A stretch of DNA of 64,000 nt from positions 1 through 64,000 of the forward strand of contig JAFYHN010000079.1 of the NCBI GenBank assembly GCA_017539165.1, written 5' to 3'. Position numbers and translations under genes: made by a program. This DNA is from Eubacterium sp. Lineage in GTDB: Bacteria > Bacillota > Clostridia > Lachnospirales > Lachnospiraceae. Within the stretch, counting starts at the first letter, position 1. Each line of letters opens with the position of its first letter. Shown here one piece after another: positions 47,763-56,745 of the stretch. Under the pieces are notes generated by a model. The model was given only the letters and a program-made list of their open reading frames with translations, was not told where the DNA came from and did not search any database.

Positions 47763-50700
47763 TCAATCAATTTTAATAAGCGCCTTATTACTTCTATTAG
47801 ATAATGGAGAACCACCAATTTTATAGTGTTTTCCATCTGCAGATACACACTCTAATGTTTCAGAAAAATCTAATGTATTCCTACCTACAAAAATATTTGC
47901 CGCGCCATCACCATTAGGAGCGGTAAAAGCTATACCCGAATTTTCCAAATTCCATTGAGAAATCATATTATAAAATGCCGTTCTCGAAAATACAGTACAA
48001 TCCGTAAACATATTATTAAATGTTGTTACTTTACTCATATCTGTATTTTCAGGAAAAACAACAGTCTGAAGACTTGTACAACCATTAAACATGTAATTCA
48101 TTTTTGTGCATCCACTAATATCTGTAAATGTTATTTCTCCTGTATTTGGATTACTATAATCAGATATATCAAATGTTTCTAATCCAATTCTCAAACTAAA
48201 CATTTTTTCAAATGTGGTCACTGACGGTATTTGCCATCCTCTGGCATAAAAATACTTTAGATTATTGTCATTATTAAAAGCCGCCTGATTAATCGCTGTT
48301 ACTTTCTTCATTTCACACTTATCAAGTGTTATTTTTTCCAAATCAATACAATTATTAAACATTTTGCCAAAACCAGAAATCTTATTCATTTTTGTACCAG
48401 TAAAATCGATTTCTTGTATTGGTTCAGCAGCCAAATATGGATTATTTCTATCAGAATACTCATTTTCATATGTACTATAATTAAACATATTTGTGACATC
48501 AGTCAATGAATCAAAATTACAATCAACAAAGGATATTTTTTCCACCGAAGTTGCCATAAACATTTCTTTAGTACTAGTTACCTTTGAAAAATTCTTCCCT
48601 TTAAACTCTATTGACATACCATTAAGATTGGCACCCAAGAACATCCTCAAAACCGAAGTTGCTGAATCAAAATCAAATTCTTCATATAAAGGAATAATTG
48701 AGTTAAGACTATAGCACTGATAGAAAATATTTCTCATATCAGTAGCATATCGAGTATTTAATTTAGTTTTTATAGCACTTCTCCAATCATCTTCCTCGCC
48801 AAAAGAAACATTGTTTAAATGAGCGCAAAAATCAAAAAATTTATACATCTTTTTAGGATATAAAGTTGTTCCTTCAGCAAAGTTAAAATTCACTTCTTCT
48901 AAATAGAAACAATGGAAAAAGCAATTGTCGCAATCTACAAGAATAGGACTATCTGTCGGTCCAACTTTTGTACCTTCAAAAGAAACTTTTTTTAATTCAG
49001 GACAGTTATTAAATGTTCCCTTTAAAGTATTCAAACTACTCATATCAGCTTCACTAAAATCAACTACTTCTATAGACGCTTTACCATAATTTCCTTTTGA
49101 TCCATCTGGAAGTAACATTCCATCATAAAACTTTCTATCGAAAAAGGCCGGGAATCCAGTAGATTTTTTAACATTCCACCCCTTAGCATAAAAATACTTA
49201 AGTTTAATATCAGCATCCCCAAAGAAATTCTGATCAAATGTCCCTGAATATTTTGACATATCACAATAGCTAAAAGTTACAGTTTCAAGCATTGGACAAC
49301 TATTCATCAGTTTACTAACATTTGTGCAAGAACTTAAGTCAACCCCTTCAAAAGAAACAGTCTTTAATGAAGCACAATTATAAAACATTTGTTCTACTGA
49401 AATACAGCCACTCATGTTTGTTGTAGTTTCAGAATCATTCTTAACATATTTTCCAAAATCTACGTTTACAAGGTTTGTTCTACCTGAGAAAAATGTCTTA
49501 AAAGTCGTTATTTTTCTAATATCCCATCCTCTAGCTGAAAATATAGTAATATTATTTGAATCCGTTAACATATTAGATACATTTGTTACATTAGGCATTT
49601 TGCAATTATCTAGATTTATCTTTGTCAAACTCGGACAAGAACGGCACATTTCATCAATCCTCGTACAAGCTTCTAAGTTAATCCCTTCTAAAGAAACCTC
49701 TTTTAATTTTTCACACCCATAAAATACTTGATTAAATAATATGCAAGAACTAAAATCTGTCTTGTTATTTTCATCATAATCACAAAAACTTGCATACTCC
49801 AACGATTTTCTATTCTTTAATATTCCTTTAAGACTTGTAAGCTTTGGTGCATTCCAACCTTTTGCTGAAAATGATACCAGTGATTCTGTATTTCCCGTAT
49901 CAGTAGAGAAAAAGTATTCTACTTGTTCAAGTGATGGTGTTTTTATTCTATCAAAATTCACATTTGATAGCTTATCACAGTTTCTAAATAATTCATTGAA
50001 ATTCTTACAACTAGGTATTTCACAATTTGCAAAACTTATATTTTTAATATTATCACAATTTTTAAACATTCCGGTCATATACTCAACAGAGCTATAATCC
50101 CATTTTGTAAAATCAATCTGGTTATCTCCAAGCCCACTATTTTGAAACATATTACTCATATTTGTACACGATGATGTGTTCCAATCTTCCATATGAGAAT
50201 CAGTAAAATTAATAGTATAATAATCTTTGAATAAATACTGGAAGTTTCCTAAAAGTTCAGGATGTTCTTCTCGAGAAAACCAATAAACATGATATGTTTT
50301 TGAATCTGGTGATACTATATTATATGCAAATATAGGAATTGAATATGTTAAATCATTTCCATCCCATAAAATGGCTATATTCTTTATTATCCCCTCAGCT
50401 ACAGTTTTATTAACTGAAGAAACCATGCTATGAGCTGAGCCACAAGAAACAGCAGCATCGTTTGTTGTATCACTATCATCATATCCACTCATCAACATCT
50501 TAATAAGATCGTCGCCTGAACCGGCACTTCTTAAAAAGCTTACAGCTTCTGAATATGACTTTTTATGGAAAATCAGACTCACATCTGATTTATACCTTTT
50601 TCCACCAAACAAAGTATACACTTGTGTATAAAATGTATCAGATCCGGTTCCTTCAATAAACTTTGCTTTAGAACCATATTTAACCTTTGCAATATACGCA

Positions 50701-52322
50701 TAATCGCTTTCAGTTCCACTACGAACCACTTCCCATATTTCGTCTATGTTTCCATATGTTTTAGCAGGAAAAACATTGTATTCTTCCCATACGTCGAATC
50801 TAAAGCCTGATACTAATTCAAGAGGCTTGTTATCATAATCTCCAAAGTTATCTGTTATTTCAGCTTTGATTTCATCATACTCTTCTTTGAATTTCAGACT
50901 TTTGGCACCTTTAAATGATGAGCATCCTTTAGAATCAGCATATAAAGTAACATGTTTAACCTTCTTGGATATTCCAACAAATTGATATCCAGATAAAACT
51001 ATCCCCACCTCAGAATCTTCACCTGCGTCAATAGAAAAGACCTTCTGCCATATGTCAGCTTCTCCGGCATTGGCATCATATGGTATTAAATTATCGCCCG
51101 AATACTCATAGCCTAAAGAATCATAAAAGGCCCATTTGCTCACTTCATATCCTTCGTTAATAATAATATTTTTAACATCAGAAATAGTGCCATCACCCTT
51201 ATTAAGAATCTTGTTTCTATTATAATCATCACAATCATAATGATTTACATACTTTTTAAACGTAATAGGTAATGACGTTTCTCCATTTTTAAATCTAAAA
51301 GCAATTGAGCCATCCAAACATTTAAAATCTATAGTTCTTGATATGATTACTTTATCAGTAACAGCATATACATCAGTTATTCCATTACTACACAAGGATA
51401 TAATATTATCCTTTAGCGTACTATATGTATATAAATCTTCGTCTGTAGCATCATTCGGATTCTTTTTTGTACTCCATTTGAGATTTTTAAATCCATCTAC
51501 ATAACCAATCAAGTATGTCTTATCTTCATTTTTAATTTCATTTTCTGAAGTCCAATTTATTGCCCTTATTCCACCAGCATCATCTTTTTCAAATTCAACC
51601 GTTAACGTATCTTCGTTTGTCTCTATTCCATCATTATAAAACCTTATACCCGGTTCATTTTTTCCTTGAACACTATTATAATTATGGATCTTTAATGAAA
51701 ATACATCACCATTTTCATCAATTTTAGTCCATTGTTCTTCCTGTAATACTTTAGGATCATATGCATAATCTGATGGAGCCCCCGTCGTATAATCCGGCCA
51801 CATATATATAATATTATTCGAATCAATTTTGGCTCCAGCCTTAGTCATTGCATCATTTAAATCATCTTCCTCATCAAATACTTCCCAATTCTTTCCATCA
51901 TAAAAAACTGTCAATCCTGAACCGTCTGCTGAAGTTTCATATAATGCATAAATCAAAGTATATGAACCAATATTTTCTACAGTACTTGGTGTGATACCAT
52001 CCTTCAACTGTTTAGCTGTCCATACTTTAAATTTTGTACTATTTGCATCTACACCAGCCATTTCTGCTGCACTAAGTCTCTTATCATGATCAAGTTCGTT
52101 TGAGGCATTATTATATAAATCTGTCAACGCTCCCTGAGTAGCATTATATGCAGACTCAGCATCAGCAATATACTGTTTTTCTTTTGCATCATCTGAAAAA
52201 CCAAGCATGGCTGGTACAGCAATTCCTGCGATAATAGCCAAAACTACAAGCACGACAATAAGCTCCACCAGGGTGAAGCCTTTATCAGATGTCTTTGCAA
52301 TTCTATCTGATCTAAAGTCCAT
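47763..52322 (-). CDS. Giant prepilin with DUF285/BspA-type leucine-rich repeats
   Basis: 1519 residues. Leader MDFRSDRIAKTSDKG, then mature FTLVELIVVLVVLAIIAGIA with Glu5 and a pilin helix ending AESAYNATQGAL. Residues of about 90-690 are beta-rich and unassigned. From about 700 to 1450 runs a solenoid of about twenty DUF285-type units (CTNMSNMFQNS, VEYMTGMFKNC, CISVEQMFYNC, CTKMNYMFNGC). A higher-order repeat of about 120 residues is marked by four F/Y-x-A-K/R-GW signatures: FSAKGWNAPK, FSARGWDIRK, FYAKGWNVKK, FYARGWQIPS. Ribosome site GAGG before ATG 52322 and a promoter at 52418 make it the first gene of the prepilin operon. Such repeats bind host or microbial surfaces in other proteins; the ligand here is unknown. 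Confidence 0.88.
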   Translation of the reverse strand: MDFRSDRIAKTSDKGFTLVELIVVLVVLAIIAGIAVPAMLGFSDDAKEKQYIADAESAYNATQGALTDLYNNASNELDHDKRLSAAEMAGVDANSTKFKVWTAKQLKDGITPSTVENIGSYTLIYALYETSADGSGLTVFYDGKNWEVFDEEDDLNDAMTKAGAKIDSNNIIYMWPDYTTGAPSDYAYDPKVLQEEQWTKIDENGDVFSLKIHNYNSVQGKNEPGIRFYNDGIETNEDTLTVEFEKDDAGGIRAINWTSENEIKNEDKTYLIGYVDGFKNLKWSTKKNPNDATDEDLYTYSTLKDNIISLCSNGITDVYAVTDKVIISRTIDFKCLDGSIAFRFKNGETSLPITFKKYVNHYDCDDYNRNKILNKGDGTISDVKNIIINEGYEVSKWAFYDSLGYEYSGDNLIPYDANAGEADIWQKVFSIDAGEDSEVGIVLSGYQFVGISKKVKHVTLYADSKGCSSFKGAKSLKFKEEYDEIKAEITDNFGDYDNKPLELVSGFRFDVWEEYNVFPAKTYGNIDEIWEVVRSGTESDYAYIAKVKYGSKAKFIEGTGSDTFYTQVYTLFGGKRYKSDVSLIFHKKSYSEAVSFLRSAGSGDDLIKMLMSGYDDSDTTNDAAVSCGSAHSMVSSVNKTVAEGIIKNIAILWDGNDLTYSIPIFAYNIVSPDSKTYHVYWFSREEHPELLGNFQYLFKDYYTINFTDSHMEDWNTSSCTNMSNMFQNSGLGDNQIDFTKWDYSSVEYMTGMFKNCDNIKNISFANCEIPSCKNFNELFRNCDKLSNVNFDRIKTPSLEQVEYFFSTDTGNTESLVSFSAKGWNAPKLTSLKGILKNRKSLEYASFCDYDENNKTDFSSCILFNQVFYGCEKLKEVSLEGINLEACTRIDEMCRSCPSLTKINLDNCKMPNVTNVSNMLTDSNNITIFSARGWDIRKITTFKTFFSGRTNLVNVDFGKYVKNDSETTTNMSGCISVEQMFYNCASLKTVSFEGVDLSSCTNVSKLMNSCPMLETVTFSYCDMSKYSGTFDQNFFGDADIKLKYFYAKGWNVKKSTGFPAFFDRKFYDGMLLPDGSKGNYGKASIEVVDFSEADMSSLNTLKGTFNNCPELKKVSFEGTKVGPTDSPILVDCDNCFFHCFYLEEVNFNFAEGTTLYPKKMYKFFDFCAHLNNVSFGEEDDWRSAIKTKLNTRYATDMRNIFYQCYSLNSIIPLYEEFDFDSATSVLRMFLGANLNGMSIEFKGKNFSKVTSTKEMFMATSVEKISFVDCNFDSLTDVTNMFNYSTYENEYSDRNNPYLAAEPIQEIDFTGTKMNKISGFGKMFNNCIDLEKITLDKCEMKKVTAINQAAFNNDNNLKYFYARGWQIPSVTTFEKMFSLRIGLETFDISDYSNPNTGEITFTDISGCTKMNYMFNGCTSLQTVVFPENTDMSKVTTFNNMFTDCTVFSRTAFYNMISQWNLENSGIAFTAPNGDGAANIFVGRNTLDFSETLECVSADGKHYKIGGSPLSNRSNKALIKID

Positions 52323-52417
52323 AAGCAGTACCTCAAAATGATTAATTACATTATTCTATATAAAATCGATTTCAGGGCGCATTTAACCTAGCGTATCATC
52401 ATGTTATAATTACTTAG

Positions 52418-52446
52418 ATTTTACCATAACGATGGTTATTTCGCAA
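52418..52446 (-). promoter_or_regulatory. Promoter of the giant-prepilin operon
   Basis: -35 TTGCGA (52441-52446), 17 nt, -10 TAAAAT (52418-52423) on the minus strand; leader about 89 nt. Confidence 0.65.
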
Positions 52447-52478
52447 TCGTTCTTCATAAATATTTCACAAAAAAAGTC

Positions 52479-52519
52479 GTGCATTTCTACTAATTTTCAT
52501 CAAATTGGCAGAAACGCAC
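52479..52519. promoter_or_regulatory. Inverted pair of the pilin-upstream motif
   Basis: GTGCATTTCTACTAA (52479-52493, plus) and GTGCGTTTCTGCCAA (52505-52519, minus) form an inverted pair upstream of the giant-pilin promoter. The first matches the copy at 31957. Confidence 0.45.
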
Positions 52520-52581
52520 GTTATACACGCTTATAGTGTTTAATATATAAATCATTATGTGACTGTTCAGTTACAGCATTA

Positions 52582-54015
52582 TTAAGGCTTTACATCAGTC
52601 GTTTTATTATTCCACATCACGGATTCTGCACGTCTGAATACAGATTCGTAGTTTTTATCTCTTGTCTTGTCGTAGATGGAATAACCTCTGCTAACGCTGA
52701 CTTTCAGACATTTGCCAGCCTCATTCTTCACTTCTTCATTCTTTTTATTAAAGCTGTTAAGGTGTTCGTCTAACAGGATAAATGTACCCTCAATATCATT
52801 TTCAGCCTTTCCTTCTATGATAACAACAAACTCATCGCCGCTAAGATGGTATACATATTCATTTTCACCAACGTATGTGTTGTTGATAGCATTTGCGGCA
52901 CATTTTATGGCCATATCGCCTACATGATATCCGAATTCTTCATTTATCTTTTTCATTCCCTTTACATCAAAGACAGCTAAAGCGAACTCTACATCTCCTG
53001 TCTCGCCATCTTCGTCATCTTTAGAACCAGTTTTATTGGACTCAGTTTTATCAGACTCTTTAGAATTGACCAATTCGATTTTTTTGTCTAACTCAGCTAT
53101 TTTAAATGAATAAGCTTTTCTGTTCTCAACCCCTGTTAGGTCATCAATAAATGAATGCGCATTGAGGTCATTTGCATAATCACGAACTTTGACTACGATA
53201 GCCTGTATATGCTCTCCGAGAATATCTATCTCATCTTTAGAATATGATATGATTCCCCTAGGATAACGTGTATCCTTTTTTGTTTTCTCCTCGTCACCAT
53301 CTACCGAGTTCTCTTCAACAAATTTATCAAGATCCGTCTCAATCTCGTACATTTCCTGATCCATAGTCCTGAATCTATAGCGAAGCCTGCTCGTCGCGAT
53401 AAGCGCCAGCAAGATACCTATCAGAATAGACACTATACAACTCGAAATGATAATCCTCATATTTCTGGTGACATTTTTCTCATACCACGTCGCATCAAAA
53501 TCGACAGCGAGAATGCCCACTACTTCACCTTTCGAATTCCGGATAGGACTATAGGAACTGTAAAACTTGCCCCATTTATCTTCATAAGCAATCTCATCAA
53601 CAGCCGGAACTCCGAGGCTTGCTTTATAAAGAGCGTCAGTATATTCGATAGGTTCACCGAATTCGCCAGGATCATCCACTGCAGGATCTATGGTAAATGT
53701 AAAGTTCTTATCTCCGTTATCCCTTATTCCATAGATATATTCCAGCTCGATATTGTCCTGATATAGTCTCAGCTTATCCAGGAGTGCCTCGTATTCGGGC
53801 GTACCCTTGTCATCCGCTTCAATCTTCTCATATATATCCCCATCTATACTTGCCGCAGCTGTATTAGACAGATCAAGCATACGATTCTTGATCTGAGTCT
53901 TTATAGCATCCTGGGAATAATAAATGAGAATATAACCTGTTGCGCCATTCAGAACAACAAGCGTGAACACCACCAAAACAAGCATGCGCATTGTCAAACT
54001 CATTCTAACGTTCAT
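52582..54015 (-). CDS. Membrane diguanylate cyclase with extracellular sensor, SGDEF active site
   Basis: 477 residues. Two transmembrane helices (about 7-30 and 190-212) bracket an extracellular Cache-like domain (YIYGIRDNGDKNFTFTIDP, VVGILAVDFDATW). A linker follows, then a GGDEF domain from DDLTGVENRKAYS. The loop reads HLSGDEFVVII, so the first Gly is Ser; several SGDEF proteins are active, but loss of activity is possible. No RxxD inhibitory site is visible. An acidic insertion of about 30 residues interrupts the domain. ATG 54015 has GGAAGGGG 8 nt upstream; 54021 and TTG 54033 are alternatives. It adjoins the pilus operon, fitting the c-di-GMP motif in PilB. Confidence 0.85.
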   Translation of the reverse strand: MNVRMSLTMRMLVLVVFTLVVLNGATGYILIYYSQDAIKTQIKNRMLDLSNTAAASIDGDIYEKIEADDKGTPEYEALLDKLRLYQDNIELEYIYGIRDNGDKNFTFTIDPAVDDPGEFGEPIEYTDALYKASLGVPAVDEIAYEDKWGKFYSSYSPIRNSKGEVVGILAVDFDATWYEKNVTRNMRIIISSCIVSILIGILLALIATSRLRYRFRTMDQEMYEIETDLDKFVEENSVDGDEEKTKKDTRYPRGIISYSKDEIDILGEHIQAIVVKVRDYANDLNAHSFIDDLTGVENRKAYSFKIAELDKKIELVNSKESDKTESNKTGSKDDEDGETGDVEFALAVFDVKGMKKINEEFGYHVGDMAIKCAANAINNTYVGENEYVYHLSGDEFVVIIEGKAENDIEGTFILLDEHLNSFNKKNEEVKNEAGKCLKVSVSRGYSIYDKTRDKNYESVFRRAESVMWNNKTTDVKP

Positions 54016-54057
54016 AGCCATAACCCCTTCCAACTACTTCGTTTAGATTGACGTTTT

Positions 54058-55773
54058 TTATACTTCTTCCCCCGGTTTAGTTTCTTCTTCCTGTTTACTT
54101 TCTTCCTCTAATGCCGCAAGTACACGTTCCGAACTTGCCATCACCACATTTAGATCATTCGAAAGATCTGCTAGACTCTCTACCGGTCCAAATGAACTGA
54201 GCGCGATCGCTATGACAAGCAAACAGTCGATTGGATAGATTGCCCCATATCCAACCTGCCATACCACTATCAGAAGGACTGCCAGAATGATCAACTGTTT
54301 GATCATTTCGACAAATGTCTTCTGCCTTGCTTCACATCTATTCAGCTTTTTCTGAAATACTGATACATTTTTGATATTCGATTCCAATAAGTCTATGTCT
54401 TTGACTTTTTCACTGATATATACAGAAACAGACGTTTTAATTCTTTCAAGATAGAAATCCACCTCGGCACCATATCTCTTGCCACCACGGCAGTTGAGAA
54501 ATGGAACTATAACCCCTACCAGATAATATCCCAGCAAAGCTACCAGCCCAGCTATTACCGACCTCTGAATCATGAAAACTGTAACAATCCCGGATACGAT
54601 CAGCGCCGTTATAAACCGAATAATAGTTAATGCATATAACAAAACCTTATCTGAGATCTTACGGCTGCAATATTCTCCTGCCCAGCTGAATAATCCGCCT
54701 GCAACTGCAAGACCAAGCAGTACAAAGTAAAATTCATTTGAAAAGTTCTTTGATTCGATATCCCCTATTGCAAGAACAGGAATGAATATGTTTGAGATAT
54801 ACCCTATTACTCCAAGTAGAATCGAGATGATCAAATATTTTGTATAAGGTCTAATGTATACTAAAAAGCTCTTAAATATATCCTGAACAGTACTGTAATC
54901 ATAGTAGAAGAAATCATCGTCGTTCTCTTCCTGCTTTTTCTCTTCTTCCGCCTTTTTTTCAAATTCGAATGTCTCGCCTATATCAAGAAAACTAAATATC
55001 CTATCACCTGCCTCGACAGCTTTCTTTGCCTCATTTTTATACAAGCCATATTTTCTTATCGGCAAAAAGAATTCATAGACAAGAATTATCAGCATCAATG
55101 CATCTGATATATCAATCTTTCCGGAACAGAAACTATTAAGTGTTATTACTAATCCGATAGCTGTAGTGATACATGTGAGTAAATTAAGTATACTGGCTAT
55201 ACTAACACCGTTAAGTAGATTTCTCTTATCAAACACTCTATCAACAAGTAGCGAAATAGTTAAAATAGCCACAACCAATGTAAGGATAAGAATCGCTGTT
55301 GTTATATCAATTACTACTGCAACAAATGCGAAGAGCATAATCGGAACAAGCAGACTCAGTACTTTCTGAGCCAGATACTTCCCGTAATACACATCCAACT
55401 GTTCTACATTCTCTGATATCAGCTGTTCTAATTCCGATGAACTGGAATACTCCTCGGAATCAGATCCAAGTGAGATTAATTTCTCATATATGCTTCTTCT
55501 CAGAAGGCCTTTCACATCAACACATGCTACGAACGATACCCTTACAGATATCCTAACAAATAAACACCTTAAGATAATAGCCACAAAGATTATTCCGCCA
55601 TGTATCAGCGCTGTACGTCTATCTACATATGCTACTAGCGCTATCTCTAACAGATCTGCTATCTCATAAATGATAACAATCTGGCAGACAAGCGCAAGCC
55701 ACTGGCAAAGCACCTGATATACTATATATTTCTTCGAATCAATTAGAAGTGAGTTCAATCTTTTCTGTATCAT
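54058..55773 (-). CDS. CydDC-like fused ABC membrane domains without ATPase domains
   Basis: 571 residues with about ten transmembrane segments in two halves. Residues 1-275 resemble the CydD transmembrane domain (LISENVEQLDVYYGKYLAQ, EFFLPIRKYG, AGDRIFSFLD), but about 80 residues before EFFLPIR are missing. Residues 305-555 resemble the CydC membrane domain. Where each nucleotide-binding domain should be there is only a Glu/Lys-rich stretch (EKKAEEEKKQEEN; EEESKQEEETKPGEEV). No Walker A, LSGGQ or Walker B occurs, so it cannot hydrolyse ATP alone. The frame is open with a good ribosome site (AAAAGGAT), suggesting a kept, repurposed protein. It is 42 nt upstream of the SGDEF gene. Confidence 0.7.
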   Translation of the reverse strand: MIQKRLNSLLIDSKKYIVYQVLCQWLALVCQIVIIYEIADLLEIALVAYVDRRTALIHGGIIFVAIILRCLFVRISVRVSFVACVDVKGLLRRSIYEKLISLGSDSEEYSSSSELEQLISENVEQLDVYYGKYLAQKVLSLLVPIMLFAFVAVVIDITTAILILTLVVAILTISLLVDRVFDKRNLLNGVSIASILNLLTCITTAIGLVITLNSFCSGKIDISDALMLIILVYEFFLPIRKYGLYKNEAKKAVEAGDRIFSFLDIGETFEFEKKAEEEKKQEENDDDFFYYDYSTVQDIFKSFLVYIRPYTKYLIISILLGVIGYISNIFIPVLAIGDIESKNFSNEFYFVLLGLAVAGGLFSWAGEYCSRKISDKVLLYALTIIRFITALIVSGIVTVFMIQRSVIAGLVALLGYYLVGVIVPFLNCRGGKRYGAEVDFYLERIKTSVSVYISEKVKDIDLLESNIKNVSVFQKKLNRCEARQKTFVEMIKQLIILAVLLIVVWQVGYGAIYPIDCLLVIAIALSSFGPVESLADLSNDLNVVMASSERVLAALEEESKQEEETKPGEEV

Positions 55774-55890
55774 GGCTATCCTTTTTTAAACAATCTTCCG
55801 AAAAACGAAATATAAAAGCGAGATAACTCTCATTAACCACATATTTAGTTCAGTTTAACATATATTCCATTAAAACTAAACCCCATATAG

Positions 55891-55929
55891 AAAAGATGAC
55901 AGTTGAAATCAGATTTCAACTGTCATCTT
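55891..55929. terminator. Terminator after the prepilin at 55940, copy 2 of the dispersed palindrome
   Basis: Perfect 17-bp arms AAGATGACAGTTGAAAT (55893-55909) and complement (55913-55929) with CAG loop; core identical to the copies at 3685 and 57722. Confidence 0.82.
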
Positions 55930-55939
55930 CTTGTTTTTT

Positions 55940-56416
55940 CTAATCAATGAAATAAATGTTTTTCGTCATTCCACCTGTTGAATTAAGAACCACACTGTAT
56001 GACCTTGTGATTGTTCCTGATTGATTTTCAGATACACGCTTGGACTTAGACTTCAAACCATTTGAAACAAATTGATTGCTTGAATCAGCCTCAATTCCAA
56101 GACTCTTGAATACAGCCTCCGTATGCTTTGCAGGATCTGTAACTCCTCTGGTCGAAACTACCAACCCATTAGAATTTACAGTAATCCTAAATTCAGCTGT
56201 CGGATCACTTTTATCAAATACAACTTTATCTGACAAAAGCTCATTCGACATTGCACGGAATACCTCATCACAATTGTCAATGTCAATGGATTCTCTCGAT
56301 TTTTCAATGTAACGGATCAACGCAGGAGTAATCGCAGCAGCCAAAACAGTTATTATCGCAACAACTATAATGAGCTCTACCAGCGAAAAACCTTTATTAC
56401 GGGATAGATCTTTCAT
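55940..56416 (-). CDS. Type IV prepilin, second stand-alone pilin
   Basis: 158 residues. Leader MKDLSRNKG, then FSLVELIIVVAIITVLAAAI with Glu5, helix ALIRYIEKSRESIDIDNCDE, and a head of about 110 residues ending MTKNIYFID. It resembles the pilin at 31349 at the N-terminus but has a different head. ATG 56416 follows AAAGGTGG; the frame extends to 56467 without a ribosome site. Own promoter and terminator, so it is regulated apart from the operon. Confidence 0.9.
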   Translation of the reverse strand: MKDLSRNKGFSLVELIIVVAIITVLAAAITPALIRYIEKSRESIDIDNCDEVFRAMSNELLSDKVVFDKSDPTAEFRITVNSNGLVVSTRGVTDPAKHTEAVFKSLGIEADSSNQFVSNGLKSKSKRVSENQSGTITRSYSVVLNSTGGMTKNIYFID

Positions 56417-56538
56417 AACTAATACCCACCTTTCGAAACATTTGATAAATTCGAAAAAACACAACAAATCTGCGTATAGATGTGCATAGCTCTCACCCTA
56501 ATTACATCTTTCAGATTTGCATAAACATATACGATGAC

Positions 56539-56567
56539 ATTATCGTATTATTATTTCGTGCTGTCAA
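56539..56567 (-). promoter_or_regulatory. Promoter of the prepilin at 55940
   Basis: -35 TTGACA (56562-56567), 17 nt, -10 GATAAT (56539-56544) on the minus strand; leader about 115 nt. Confidence 0.7.
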
Positions 56568-56639
56568 GAAAAATCATAAGGAAACGCACAATTTTAATAA
56601 AATATCATAATAAAAGTTGGTAATTTCGTACATTTGCAA

Positions 56640-56668
56640 TTGAATACTACCTCTAATGATTGTATAAT
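56640..56668 (+). promoter_or_regulatory. Promoter of the lipase-like gene
   Basis: -35 TTGAAT (56640-56645), 17 nt, -10 TATAAT (56663-56668); leader about 70 nt. Confidence 0.65.
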
Positions 56669-56745
56669 AATAATCGGTTTATAAACGTTATAATGAGATG
56701 ATGAAATGCGCTTATGTTTTTTGTCATCTTTGGGGAGTATTCTAT

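Larger units (their letters stand above)
56417..56745. other. Divergent spacer between the prepilin and the lipase gene
   Basis: 329 bp with two back-to-back promoters and a GTGCGTTTC motif (minus strand, 56582-56590) resembling part of the pilin-upstream motif. No ORF or RNA recognised. Confidence 0.5.
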
